The notes beneath the pieces were generated by a model. The model was not told the DNA's origin. It was given only the letters and a program-made list of their open reading frames with translations, and ran no database searches. A stretch of 64,000 nucleotides of DNA. Source: Drosophila miranda (Eukaryota; Arthropoda; Insecta; Diptera; Drosophilidae). Location of the stretch: the NCBI RefSeq assembly GCF_003369915.1, contig NW_022881625.1, positions 1,178,001-1,242,000 on the forward strand, in the 5' to 3' direction. The position numbers and the translations under genes are program-made. Shown piece by piece: positions 29,764 through 40,930 of this stretch; within the stretch, counting starts at the first letter, position 1, and the number at the start of each line of letters is the position of its first letter.

Positions 29764-30900
29764 TATACCCGATACTCAAAATGAGTATTGGGGTATATTA
29801 GATTTGTGGTAAAAGTGGATGTGTGTAACGTCCAGAAGGAATCGTTTCCGACCCCATAAAGTATATATATTCTTGATCAGCATCAATAGCCGAGTCGATT
29901 GAGCCCTGTCTGTCTGTCCGTCTGTCTGTCCGTCTGTCTGTCCGTCTGTCTGTCCGTCTGTCCGTCCGTCCGTCCGTCCGTCCCCTTCAGCGCCTAGTGC
30001 TCAAAGACTATAAGAGCTAGAGCAACGATGTTTTGGATCCAGACTTCTGTGATATGTCACTGCTACAAAAATATTTCAAAACTTCGCACCGCTCACTTCC
30101 GCCCCCACAAAGGACGAAAATCTGTGGCATTCACATTTTTAAGGATACGATAAAACCACAAACGCAGAATCGGTGAAGATGACCATATCTTCTACAGTGC
30201 ATCTGAACCAGATCGAATAATGATTATAGCCAGAATCAAGAAAACAATTTCATTCTTTCTCGCTCTGTCTCTCCCTAACACACAGGTTTCATGGTCGGTT
30301 TTGTCAATTGCAAAATATGAGTTCAAGGATCTCAGAACCTATAAGAGCCAGAGCAACCAAATTTGGTATCCACACTCCTGTGATATCGGACCTTGACCGT
30401 TTCGTGTCCAAATTTCGCCACACCCCCTTCCGCCCCCGCAAAGAACGAAAATCTGGGGCATCCACAAATCTCAGTGACTATTAAGGCTAGAGTAACCAAA
30501 TTTGGTATCCGCACTTCTGTTAGATCTCACTATAAAACGTATATCTCAGAATTTCGCCCCACCCCCTTCCGCCCCCACAAAAAACAAAACTCTGTTGCAT
30601 CCACAATATTGCACATTCGAGAAAACTAAAAACGCAGAATCATAGATAATGACCATATCTATCAGATTGCTGAATCTGGATCAGATCAGATAATTTTTCT
30701 AGCCAAAGGAACAAATCAATTTGCACTGGCTACGCAGCGCCCGACGTCACGCTCAGACTGATTTTCTGTCTCTCTCGCACGCACTCTTTGTCGTGTCGTT
30801 TAATATTAGCGGCGTCTGCCGGAGGAGAGTTATACTGACTTAGTATCGGGTATAACCGTAGAGTTGCGGTGTCCGCAGCAACTCACAACGTTCCCCCTCG
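29764..30900 (+). mobile_element. Helitron/Helentron-like copy H4, complete
   Basis: 1137 bp with both ends: TATACCCGATACTC … AGTATCGGGTATAAC, stem-loop GAGTTGCGGT/CGCAGCAACTC, CCCCCTCG. The (GTCY)n tract is long (about 29906-29985). GA-rich tracts (reverse strand of TCTCGCTCTGTCTCTC and TCTGTCTCTCTCGC) lie at ~30260 and ~30764. Confidence 0.9.
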
Positions 30901-31800
30901 TTTTTTCTATTCTCTTTCTCCCGACTGTTATCTATGTTTCCTTTCCACCTCCTGGGCGAAAGGGAACAGCACAAATTCTTTTCCCCTGCTTCTGCAGGTG
31001 AAAGGTACGCGAAAGCAAAGAAAAGGCCAAACGGCCAATCTCCGACGGTGCTAGATCGACACTTTCTCTCCGCCGATCTGCTCGCGACCAAGGGACGGGC
31101 CCTCCTTATCTGCCGCGTCGCGCTCGACTACTAAAGTGCCGACGCCAACGCCTCGGGAAGCTAGCCGCTTGGGGGGACCGAGCGCTCCTCAAATGGGTTC
31201 TCCCTCTGCTTCCACGCTCGCTTCTCCGATGGCTGAGCGCTTTCCTGACAATCCCAAAGGTTTAAACGCCACTTTGTTAGGCTTGCGGCTGCTGTTGTTT
31301 GCTGGCTGGCTTCCTTGGACGATCGAATCCGCACTGCTTAACTCGATTTACTAAGCGCCAAGACTACAAATGGGACAACTCTTTATTCTCCTTTAGCCCT
31401 TCTCTTCTCTTCCCGCAGCACTTACCCCAACCGGACTCAGCGCTATACGGCTTCTGACGACTGAAAAGCCCACTCGCCTTCAACCAAGAATCTCGCAGTC
31501 GAATCTTGGATTTAGATATTTAGATTCCCTAGAGTTTTTCTCTTCACTAAATTCTTGGTTTTTCCTTTTCGTCGGACCGATACGCAACCGACTCAATGGA
31601 CTTTCACGAGGGAATAGCCGATAGGGACGCCAACGTTCTGGCGGCAAATCCTCTAACAGGTCCCTGGATGCATTTTCAACAGAGATAGCCTGACGTTTTG
31701 ACCTGTTACCGTCTTTTTGGTTTTCCCTTGACCTGTCGTTCGCCTGCCACTCTGATAACTAGATGGCGCCACAAAAACTAAGCATTCCCTGCTACAAGCG
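30901..31800. other. Unassigned region; no ORF supported
   Basis: GC-balanced sequence with T-rich runs around 31380-31420 and 31540-31570. The last part (31740-31800) is probably 3' flank of the K2P fragment. I recognise no family. Confidence 0.35.
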
Positions 31801-32339
31801 CTACACCCCGTAGATGTTGTGCCGCTGCTGGCGAGGCTGTGCCGCAATCTGCTGCTGGCGGCGATTGCGTCCTCCACTGCTGCGGTGGCCAAACTCCCTA
31901 TCATCGTAGCCGCCGCCGACGCCCCGCCCCATGATGCGCAGCTTCGGATCGGAATGGGCACGCCCCATGGAGGGACCGAACCCGGAGTCATTGCCCGATC
32001 GCTGTGTCATCTTCATGGATCGCCGGAACGAGGGTGGCGGCTGGGAGCGGGCATACCGCTGTCCCCTCACCGACCGCTGCCTGGAGCGGGCATTCCTCGG
32101 CCGCTTGGCCGTCCGCGTGCACACATAGCAGCAGATGCGCCAGTAGAGAAAACTATGAAAGAGAGAAGTGGTGTGGAGTGGAGTCATTAGCGGCGGAGTC
32201 ACGCAGCTGTGGAGATGTCAGCGCGCAGAGGCTCACCGGAATGACGTGGCCATCACATCCCCAATGTTGGACAGGCAGATGAGCATCAGCGGGATGCCGA
32301 CGATGGCATAGAAATCGTTGTCACCTTGCCCCAGTCGGA
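31801..32339 (-). pseudogene. Two-pore-domain K+ channel, last two exons, frameshifted
   Basis: On the minus strand: part of an exon (to 32237) encoding the end of a pore/M4 region (YAIVGIPLMLICLSNIGDVM), an 84-nt GT-AG intron (32236-32153), and the last exon 32152-31801 with a basic cytoplasmic tail ending IYGV. YAIVGIPL…LSNIGDV is typical of K2P leak channels. One base is missing near 32300 (WGKVTTI and FYAIVG are in different frames), and homology ends at ~32339 where Klp61F-flanking sequence begins. The upstream four-helix part is absent, so it cannot encode a channel. Confidence 0.75.
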
Positions 32340-32868
32340 TTTTAAGGTCTTTTAAGGCTTTATTTAGCTGTCACAAAGTTGAAAAGAGTAAACGTGTACA
32401 TTTCCAAGGGCTGGAAACAAAAGTTTCACACCATATTTTGGGTGGCATCATTTTTACGCGCTAAAAAGTGAATTTTGAGTTTTGTGCTGTAAAATGGACA
32501 CATCGAACAACGTACGCCTGCAACTTCAGCAGCAGCAGGCATGCAAATCGAATCAAAACATTCAGGTCTATGTGCGCGTTAGGTGAGTGCCCCATCTACG
32601 GGTAGTAGATCGCCCAATAAGTACGATTTCCATCCCTGCAGGCCGCTGAATGCACGCGATCGATGCATACGCTCCGCAGAGGTTGTGGATGTGCTCAATC
32701 CTCACGCCACACCCTCGACTCGAAGTTGACGAAGAAGTTTACGTTTGATCGGAGCTTCGGCCCCGAGTGCAAGCAATGCGATGTCTATGCGGTGGTGGTG
32801 TCGCCCCTGATCGAAGAGGTGCTAAGCGGCTACAATTGCACGGTGTTCGCGTACGGACAGACGGGTAC
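32254..32868 (+). repeat. Left arm of ~0.6 kb inverted repeat (K2P/Klp61F)
   Basis: Reverse-complement match to ~34416-34958, spanning the K2P exon end, the intergenic stretch and the Klp61F 5' exons. The right arm lacks ~35 bp next to the K2P exon (between CCGAC and CGGCATCC) and ~60 bp around the Klp61F start codon. Confidence 0.85.
32494..32866 (+). pseudogene. Klp61F: Klp61F (kinesin-5) 5' fragment
   Basis: ATG at 32494 opens exon 1 (MDTSNNVRL … NIQVYVRVR), donor GTGAGT at 32583, a 59-nt intron, then exon 2 from 32642 ([18 protein letters not shown]). A 13-nt deletion near 32700 shifts the frame before [19 protein letters not shown]. The copy ends inside the P-loop (YGQTG) at ~32866, where it meets the opposite-strand copy. 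Kinesin-5 is the bipolar spindle motor; this fragment cannot act as one. Confidence 0.88.
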
Positions 32869-32889
32869 TGAACAGAATAGAACAGAAAT

Positions 32890-34800
32890 AAGGTGAAAAC
32901 TGGCACAGGGAGAGCTTTTGGTCGTGGCTCACCCAATTCCTGGCTCAGATGCTGCTTGGAGGCCGCCTGCTGCTCCAAATAGAGACTCAGGCTGCCGCCA
33001 ATCACCTCCAGATTGTCCTGCATGCGATCCTTGAACTGATGCAGGCACCTTCGCCGTTCGATGGTGCCATGAAGCTGCTCCGTTTCATTGGTGGCCAGAT
33101 CTGCCACGGTCAGGATTTTGTGCGCCTGCGTCGTGAGCGTCTCCTCCGTTTTCATATGCGAGGCCACCAGCTGTTTCTTCTCCTTGTAGCGGCGCTTGGT
33201 CTTCGGGAGGGCCTTCTTTGTCAGCAGTAGACTCCCCTTGGTGTCGGTTAGGTGCTGCTCCGTTTTCTTCAGCTCCTGGGTCTTCTCCACGAGACTCAGG
33301 CTCACCTCGTTGAAGGTCTTCTCCTTCGACTGCAGCTCATCTTTGAGGGCCTTCAGCAGCAACATCTTCTCGTTGAGCTCTCGATTCTGCGAGTCCATTT
33401 TCATGGTCATCTCCCCGTAGGTCTCCTCCGCCAGATAGATGCCATTCTTGTCTCGCGCTGCGAGGTGATCTCGCTTCAGTTTGTCAATCTCCTCGGTATA
33501 CTCCTTGAGGACCGTTTTCTTGGTTAGCTTCTGATTGACTTCTGGCTTATTCTGGATATTCTTCGCCCGATGCGCGTACTCCAGCGTGCTGAGTGTCTCG
33601 TCAATGTCCTTGTGCCCTGGCGAGATGGTGGCAATGATCGAGGTCTTTGTCCGGCCGCCCAGCGACTCCTGCAGCAGGCACGTCAGCTTCGATTCGCGGT
33701 ACGGGACATGGGGGCCCGATCCACCAGAGCGGTAATCACACGGCCCAGCGTCAGGAGGCTCTGGTTGATTTTGACCGTCTCGCGCACGCGTATCCCCTTC
33801 TCGTTGCCCGCCTTGGAGACGTTCTCGCTGCCCGCCAGATCCACCAGATTGAGTTTTCCGATCTTCAGCATATCCTCGCCATCGATGCCGTTCTCACGAA
33901 TGTGCACCACTATGGAGAAGACGGTGTGGCTGCGCGAGGACTGCGCGTTCATCAGGGTGGTCGCGGTCTTGCGTCGCTCCTTGCCCTTCTCCAGGAGCTT
34001 GTAGACATCGTCCTTGCTCTGGACAGTGATCTCCTCGAGGCCCTGGATGATCACCGAACCCTTCTTTGTGCTGTCGTCGAAGATGCGTGTCTTTGTGGAC
34101 TCATCGGTGGAGAGGAGGTCGCACAGCTCCTCGTTGTACAGCTCCAGTTAGGAGATGCGCATCGTAATCTCAACTTCCATCATGCGGAGTTCGTCGAAAA
34201 GGTGACTCAAGGCACGCGGTATGATGCCCACATCAGAGTCCTACGAAAGGGCCAAAAGCCAAAGACAAAAGGCAGGTAGAGCAGCAATTAACGTTTGAAC
34301 CGCCTCCCTCGTCCGATTCTAGGAATTAGAAAACCAGTTCCCCTCTACTCACATCTTCCCAAGAGGACTTCAACTCCGCGGTCTCATTCCCCACCATCGT
34401 GTGCGTCTTGCCAGTAGCCGTCTGTCCGTATGCGAACACCGTGCAATTGTAGCCGCTTAGCACCTCTTCGATCAGGGGCGACACCACCACCGCATAGACA
34501 TCGCATTGCTTGGACTCGGGGCCGAAGCTCCGATCAAACGTAAACTTCTTCGTCAACTTCGAGTCGAGGGTGTGGCGTGTGAGGATCTCGCGTGGATTGA
34601 GCACATCCACAACCTCTGCGGAGCGTATGCATCGCTCGCGTGCATTCAGCGGCCTGCAGGGATGGAAATCGTACTTATTGGGCGATCTACTACCCGTAGA
34701 TGGGGCACTCACCTAACGCGCACATAGACCTGAATGTTTTGATTCGATTTGCGTGCCTGCTGCTGCTGAAAAATCACATTTTAGCGCGTAAAAATGATGC
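32890..34800 (-). pseudogene. Klp61F: Klp61F (kinesin-5) N-terminal half, decayed
   Basis: Minus strand. Exon 1 has lost its start region (around 34790 the ATG is followed at once by TGA). Exon 2 is 34653-34353 (RSFGPESKQCDV, P-loop GQTATGKTHT), and exon 3 starts at 34240. Lesions: TAA in place of Tyr in MRIS*LELYNEE, one missing base after LVDRAP, and a ~30-nt deletion in the stalk ([14 protein letters not shown]). Switch motifs NAQSSRSHT and LVDLAGSE are intact. The gene runs into the coiled-coil stalk and stops near 32890. The tail is missing. Confidence 0.9.
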
Positions 34801-34961
34801 CACCCAAAATATGGTGTGAAACTTTTGTTTCCAGCACTTAGAAATGTACACGTTTACTCTTTTCAACTTTGTGACAGTTAAATAAAGCCTTAAAAGACCT
34901 TAAAATCCGACGGCATCCTGCTGATGCTCATCTGCCTGTCCAACATTGGGGATGTGATTTT

Positions 34962-36085
34962 TATACCCGATACTCAAAATGAGTATTGGGGTATATTAGA
35001 TTTGTGGTAAAAGTGGATGTGTGTAACGTCCAGAAGGAATCGTTTCCGACCCCATAAAGTATATATATTCTTGATCAGCATCAATAGCCGAGTCGATTAA
35101 GCCCTGTCTGTCTGTCCGTCTGTCCGTCCGTCCGTCCGTCCGTCCGTCCGTCCGTCCGTCTGTCCGTCCGTCCTCTTCAGCGCCTATTGCTCAAAGACTA
35201 TAAGAGCTAGAGCAACGATGTTTTGGATCCAGACATCTGTGAAATGTCACTGCTACAAAAATATTTCAAAACTTCGCCCCGCCCACTTCCGCCCCCACAA
35301 AGGACGAAAATCTGTGGCATCCACATTTTTAAGGATACGATAAAACCACAAATGCAGAATCGTAGAAGATAACTATATGTTCTAGAGTGTAAGATCTCAA
35401 CCAGATCGTATAATTATTATAGCCAGAATCAAGAAAACAATTTCATTCTTTCTCGCTCTGTCTCTCTCTAACACACAGGTTTCATGGTCGGCTTTGCCAA
35501 TTGCAAAATATGAGTTCAAGGATCTCAGAACCTATAAGAGCCAGAGCAACCAAATTTGGTATCCACACTCCTGTGATATCTGACCTTGACCGTTTTGTGT
35601 CCAAATTTCGCCACACCCCCTTCCGCCCCCGCAAAGGACGAAAATCTGGGCTATCCACAAATCTCAGAGGCTAGAGTAACCAAATTTGGTATCCGCACTC
35701 CTGTTAGATCTCACTATAAAACGTATATCTCAGAATTTCGCCCCACCCCCTTCCGCCACCACAAAGAACGAAAATCTGTTGCATCCACAATATTGCACAT
35801 TCGAGAAAACTAAAAACGCAGAATCATAGATAATGACCATATCTATCAGATTGCTGAATCTGGATCAGATCGGATCATTTTTGTAGCCAAAAGCAGGAAA
35901 TCAATTTGCAGTGGCCACGCAGCGCCCGACGTCACGCTCAGACTGATTTGCTGTCTCTCTCGCACGCACTCTTTGTCGTGTGGTTCAATATTAGCGGCGT
36001 CTGCCGCAGGAGAGCCATACTGACTTAGTATCGGGTATAACTGTAGAGTTGCGGTGTACGCAGCAACTCACAACGTTCCCCCTCG
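34962..36085 (+). mobile_element. Helitron/Helentron-like copy H5, complete
   Basis: Inserted in the K2P-derived end of the right inverted-repeat arm (after ATTGGGGATGTGAT). It has both ends and the stem-loop, and (GTCY)n at ~35105-35173. It is 1124 bp, with a small internal deletion relative to H4 near 35667. Confidence 0.9.
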
Positions 36086-36430
36086 TTTGATTTGTAAACT
36101 TGCTCAGGGCACTTAGTGTGACCCTGAAGCGTACTTTATTAATGTTCTTATTACTTTTTTTTTTTTTTTTTTTGTTTTAAATCATCTCAAGGATGATCGG
36201 AATTTTGATCGTAGCACTGTAGCCACATTGATCAGATACTGGTGATGTAGTTTGGCGAGTTTGACAGGTCTGTATATAAAAATAGAGGAAAATTTCTTAA
36301 CTGTTTTAGAAAATAAACTGAAATTACTTTATAACATGATGAAGAAAAAAGGAGTCAAAAGTTTAAGTCAGCAGTTTTGATGAAGATTGCCAGCTCTCTG
36401 AGATGTAGCGACTCTTTTTTTATTAATAAT

Positions 36431-38700
36431 TGATGTAAATTGTTATAATATTTAAAGATTTTGAATTTCCTTCTGAGCCCGGCAAATCTTTGGCAATCGA
36501 AGATCAGGTGTTCGGCTTATTCAGTTACATTGCACGTTTCGCAGATATTTGAGTCAATTGCTTTGATTCTGTGTAGGAAGACTTTGTCGTATGTGTGTCC
36601 CGTCATAAGTCTGTTAATGGTCTTGATGCTTTTAGCATTCCATTTAAGAGAAAAATGCCAGGGTTTACTGGGTATGTCTGGAAATATGTCTATGAGGCTG
36701 GATCCCTTCGTCCTACACTGCGTCCTGTAGTCCTCATTCCATTTGTATACTAAAAAGTTCCTAATTTCTCTTTGAGCCTCCTTGTAGCTGTATTTTATAT
36801 TTATTGTAAACCCCTCACTTGTAGCAGCCTTTGCTGCTATGTCAGTCTTTTCGTTGATGGCCACACCCTTGTGACCAGGGACCCATAGAATGTCAAGTTT
36901 CTGAATGTCTGATTGGTTAATTATGTTGTGAATATCATTCTCTAGGTACGAGTCTGTATTCTTATTTTTAATTAAATTAATAGCTCCTAATCCATCACTT
37001 AAGATCAAAGCCTTTTTATAATTATATTTAAGACATAGTTCGCAGGCCTTTTTAAGGCCTACGAGTTCGGCACCTACTGAGGATAATCTGTTTTCTATTT
37101 TGTACTTGTGAATATTTCCACTAGGCCATTCTACTATTCCTATGCCACATGTACTTTCTGTAACTGAGGCATCTGTTGATAGAATGTTCCAGTCGTCCTT
37201 TCTGTACTTGTTCAGAATCTCATAAAATATAGTTTTTATTTCTTCATTCGAGTATTCTTCTTTACCCTTAGTTACAAATTTATCTAATACATGGATTTTG
37301 TTACATGTGTTAACACTATCACATTCTTGAGTGTTTACAAAGATGGAATTAAATTCTCTTAAAGTACGTGTGTAACTCGTATCCGCTTTTGAGCGTATTA
37401 GCTCGTCAAACATTGTTGGATTGAACCTTTTTTTTTTAAGCAGTTCTTTGGCTGTAAGCCATTTCGCCCTGAAAACAGGTGGCATTACACCAGCGAGGAC
37501 AAAAATTTCGTGTTTGCTTGTGTCAGGTGGCACCCCAACACACCTTCTGAGTGATTTAGCTTGCGCTATTTCTATATCTTTACTTGCTCCAGATCCCATG
37601 TCTGAAAAACTTGTGATAGCATATTCTTGTTTTGTTCTAATAAAAGCTTTGAAGATGTTGGTACTTGTTTTAGGTTTTAGACCTGATTTGATAGTAGTCG
37701 CAAGCTGGAGGAGTCTGTTGCATTTTTTTGTTTGTTCTTTAACCATTTTTACATGACTGACATTTGACATGTTTGCGCTAATCAGTCTGCCTAAGAAACG
37801 GATATCTTTTCGATTTGGTATAGGCACATTTCTAACAGAAATATTTACCGCTCTGACCTGTCTTTTTCCTACATTCATTGCTGCAGATTTGCTTGGATTG
37901 ATGCTAAAACCGAGATCACCACATAGAAGGTTAAAGTCATTTAGTTTTTTATTAAGGTTTTCAACCGCTACAGTAAACTCTCTGTTGTGAGAGATTATAA
38001 CGAAGTCATCTGCAAATTGCATCATATGAGTATTTCTATCACAGATCTGATGTAGTCTTTTTGTGTATACATTAAAAAGGAGGGGCGACAGACAAGAGCC
38101 CTGTGGGATTCCTCCCTGAACTACCTGAACAGCTTCCCCTATTTTCAGTAGTCTCATAGACATAAAACTGATGATCCAGTCAATGTATGTTTTAGGAAAA
38201 CACTTATTTTCCATTAGTCTTTTTAAGAATTTCAGGTTGACACAATTGTAGGCATTGTTGAGGTCAACAACTACAAGAGTAACGTGTTCCTTGTTCTTTT
38301 TCTTTGCCGCTACCACATTGATGACATCATTTATGCACATCGCTGCAGACTTGTTTTTTTGGTATGCATAAGATCTGTAGCGTATAATCTTGTTTTCTTG
38401 TATATGCTTTTCCAGCCTGGCTTTCACCATGCCATTTACTGTCTTGGCTAGAACCGAAATGAGGATTATGGGTCGAAAATGTTTTAAGTCAGTCAGATCC
38501 ATGTTTTTTTTCGGTATTGGGACAATTCTGATAGATCTCCATTCGACTGGAAAATCGCACATAGCCACTCGACGGTTGTAAAAATGTACAAGTTCTGTCT
38601 TTATACTAGTGTTAAGAGCACTCAGCATCTCGTATGTGATGTGTTCTATTCCTCCTGCCGTTTTTCTGTTTCTGACTAACACAGCCTCTAACTCTTCCAA
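36431..38700 (-). pseudogene. RT-RNase H of the I/LOA-like element, stop inside the zinc motif
   Basis: Open from 38700 to 36517 (727 codons). RT motifs: KNKSAAMCINDVIN, VVVDLNNAYNCVN, GIPQGSCLSPLLF and MMQFADDFVIIS. RNase H: STDASVTES, GAELVGLKKAC, LSDGLGAINLI and VPGHKGVAINEKTD, so all acidic positions seem present. The C-terminal zinc motif starts CETCNVTE, is cut by TAA at 36517-36519, and continues in frame with AEHLIFDC. Upstream a frameshift separates it from the linker. Function in life: target-primed reverse transcription and RNA removal. Confidence 0.85.
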
Positions 38701-38917
38701 GGAAAAGAAAGGATTTTCATTGTTTCTTGGTTGAGTACATTTCTTCGTCTACATCCTTTGCTTCTGAGGTTATTTGTTCGTTAAGGAATTCCAAGTATGG
38801 CCCAGCTTTGTCAGGGTCGAAAATTTCTGGGGTGTCCTCTTGACAGTTTTTTAGATTTCTGAGGAATCTCCAGGCTTCTCTTGAGTTCGATTTTACATTT
38901 AACTCTGTTAACTTCCT

Positions 38918-39147
38918 GGCATAGCTAGTTCTTTTGGCAATTTTAACAGATTTTTTCCATTTAACCTTGAGGTTAACAGCAGAACAATAATTTTGAAAGG
39001 AGGGTTCTGAAGCTGCCTTCTTCTGCGACTGCGGCATAGCTAGTTCTTTTGGCAATTTTAACAGATTTTTTCCATTTAACCTTGAGGTTAACAGCAGAAC
39101 AATAATTTTGAAAGGAGGGTTCTGAAGCTGCCGTCTTCTGCGACTCT
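38918..39147. repeat. 115-bp tandem duplication inside the non-LTR element
   Basis: GGCATAGCTAGTTCTTTTGG begins at 38918 and again at 39033. The 115-bp step shifts the reading frame. Confidence 0.9.
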
Positions 39148-39394
39148 GCAAACTCCCTGAATAATTTGGCTAAATTCTCGTCCCACCATAATTTTTGACA
39201 TTTGTTTTTGATTTCATAAGTAGCTGCTTTTATTTCCTGTTGGATGTTCTTCGCTAAATTATCCATATCTTTGTCGGCCTCAAGCTGGCTTAGCTTTTCA
39301 GTAGCCTGTTTTTGGCAAGGAAAGTTTTGAGTTTGTGTTGATATCCTGCTGTTTCAAAGGTTATTGGGTGATGGTGGCTGCCTCCTAGGTAAAA

Positions 39395-39780
39395 CTATTC
39401 GCATTTCCAATTCTCTATATGAATACCCTTTGTGAAAGTTAAATCGAGTACAGACCCTGATGTTGAGTCGATGTGTCTTCTGAATGTGAGACAGTGGTCA
39501 TTTGCTAGACTGTAGCCAGCATTTGACATAGCTTGCATGAGAAAAGTTCCCTTTCCACTGTTGGTTCTGTCTCCAGAAAAGGTATGTCTTGCGTTAAAAT
39601 CTCCTGCAATTATGACTTTTCCGAATGCATCTAAATATTCAAGGAGATTGTTAATCGCTTGCTTGAAGGATGCAAGAGACAACAAAGGTTCAAAATATAC
39701 TGAGGTGATAAAAAATTTATCTTTGTTGTTGATGGTACTAGGTACCAATCTTGATCTACAAAAGAAGTTTTTTTACAATT
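39395..39780 (-). pseudogene. Endonuclease fragment of the I/LOA-like element
   Basis: Encodes IIAGDFNARHTFSGD and SGSVLDLTF, typical of the C-terminal half of an APE-type endonuclease. Its outer 100 bp (39680-39780) is copied again at 41643-41744 by the macrosatellite duplication. Confidence 0.8.
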
Positions 39781-40086
39781 CTTAGGCCGACAGGGTCCCG
39801 TGAGTACCGTCCGGCGATAGCCTAGGTACTCTCGGCGATACTTGCCGGTATTTCCGCATAGCAAAGTCCCCTTTCCGCGCCGTAGTAATTCTTAGGCCGA
39901 CAGGGTCCCGTAAGTACCGTCCGGCGATAGCCTAGGTACTCTCGGCGATACTTGTCGGTATTCCCTCATAGCATAGTCCCCCTTTCCGCTTCGTAGTAAC
40001 TCTCAGGCCGGCGGGGTCCCGTAAGTACTGTCCGGCGATAGCCTAGGTACTCTCGGCGACACCTGTCGGTATTATCGCATAGTAAA
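39772..40086. repeat. 111-bp tandem array in U1
   Basis: Three units with core CCGGCGATAGCCTAGGTACT followed by CTCGGCGATACTTG. Equivalent array at 41735-42049 in U2. Confidence 0.85.
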
Positions 40087-40490
40087 GACCTCCGTATTGA
40101 TTCTGAGTTCGGTGGGGCCCTGAAGGCGCTATTTGGCGATTTGGTGTTCTCGGTGAAACCAACTGCCCCGTCCCACGCTACGATCGCCCCCGTCCGCGGG
40201 ACTGCGGCCCCGTCCCCCATCGTCGGTCCGAAATACGGAGTCCCGGCAAATTATAAATATTGCTGTAATTTCGACCCTGGAGTAGACTGAGATATGTACC
40301 CCAGCCCAGGATCGCTTCCGTGCAAAAGTTAAGGTAACACTAGACTTAACATTAACATGTGTTTTCTTTTACAATGGATTGCGTCTTTTCAGTCCGTTCC
40401 CGTCCTCGGAGCGGGCTTAATATAAGTGGCGGCGCAAGGCTGATCCTCATATTAGCATCAGCATAGGCCTTGTAATTGGCTGGGTGCGTA

Positions 40491-40754
40491 CCGCCGCAGC
40501 TTTGGCATTTAGCTGGGTGCGGTGGACGAAACCACCGCACTTTACACAGACGAAGCCGCGTTGACAGAAGTTGTTAAACCGCCGCAACTTTGGCATTTAG
40601 CTGGGTGCGGTGGACGAAACCACCGCACTTTACACAGACGAAGCCGCGTTGACAGAAGTTGTTAAACCGCCGCAATTTTCGCATTTAGCTGGGTGCGGTG
40701 GACGAAACCACCGCACTTTACACAGGCGAAGCCGCGTTGACAGTAGTTGCTTGG
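40491..40754. repeat. 88-bp tandem array in U1 (three units) with hairpins
   Basis: CCGCCGCA starts at 40491, 40579 and 40667. Each unit holds the perfect inverted repeat GTGCGGTGG-ACGAAA-CCACCGCAC. Confidence 0.9.
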
Positions 40755-40804
40755 CTTGGCGTCGGAATTTTAATTTATTCCTTATTGGCGTTAATTACGA
40801 ATTT

Positions 40805-40930
40805 TTAACAGTTTAGTTGGGTGGCAAACAAGTTAAGGGGCTCGTTAGTCGCCCGACGTGTCATACCGCGTACAAAAGTGGCCGTGTGTCCATGGCTGGC
40901 CAGCATTTCGGTGATGTATTGAGTCTCAAT
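40805..40930 (-). pseudogene. gag-domain fragment in the macrosatellite
   Basis: The minus strand encodes YITEMLASHGHTATFVRGMT and EPLNLFATQL, aligning with the WITEELERLGFTARFIRG…LNIFEVEI part of the gags at 11.4 and 8.8 kb. Further copies are at 42768-42893 and 60415-60540. It is a fossil fragment carried as a satellite component. Confidence 0.65.

Larger units (their letters stand above)
36158..39780 (-). mobile_element. Non-LTR retrotransposon with RNase H (I/LOA-like), 5'-truncated and dead
   Basis: Minus-strand order: endonuclease fragment (39780-39395), linker, RT-RNase H frame, 3' UTR and a poly-A of about 20 at 36177-36158. The 5' end is cut at ~39780 within a 111-bp repeat array. 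A 115-bp tandem duplication at 38918-39147 and frameshifts break the linker. RNase H-bearing non-LTR elements in flies belong mainly to the I and LOA groups; I cannot decide which from memory. Confidence 0.82.

Noticed and set aside
30332..30514. 60-codon ORF (MRIPNLVTLALIV…) conserved in five Helitron copies
   Set aside because: It lies in an internal repeat of a noncoding element and is conserved no better than its surroundings; related elements are non-autonomous.
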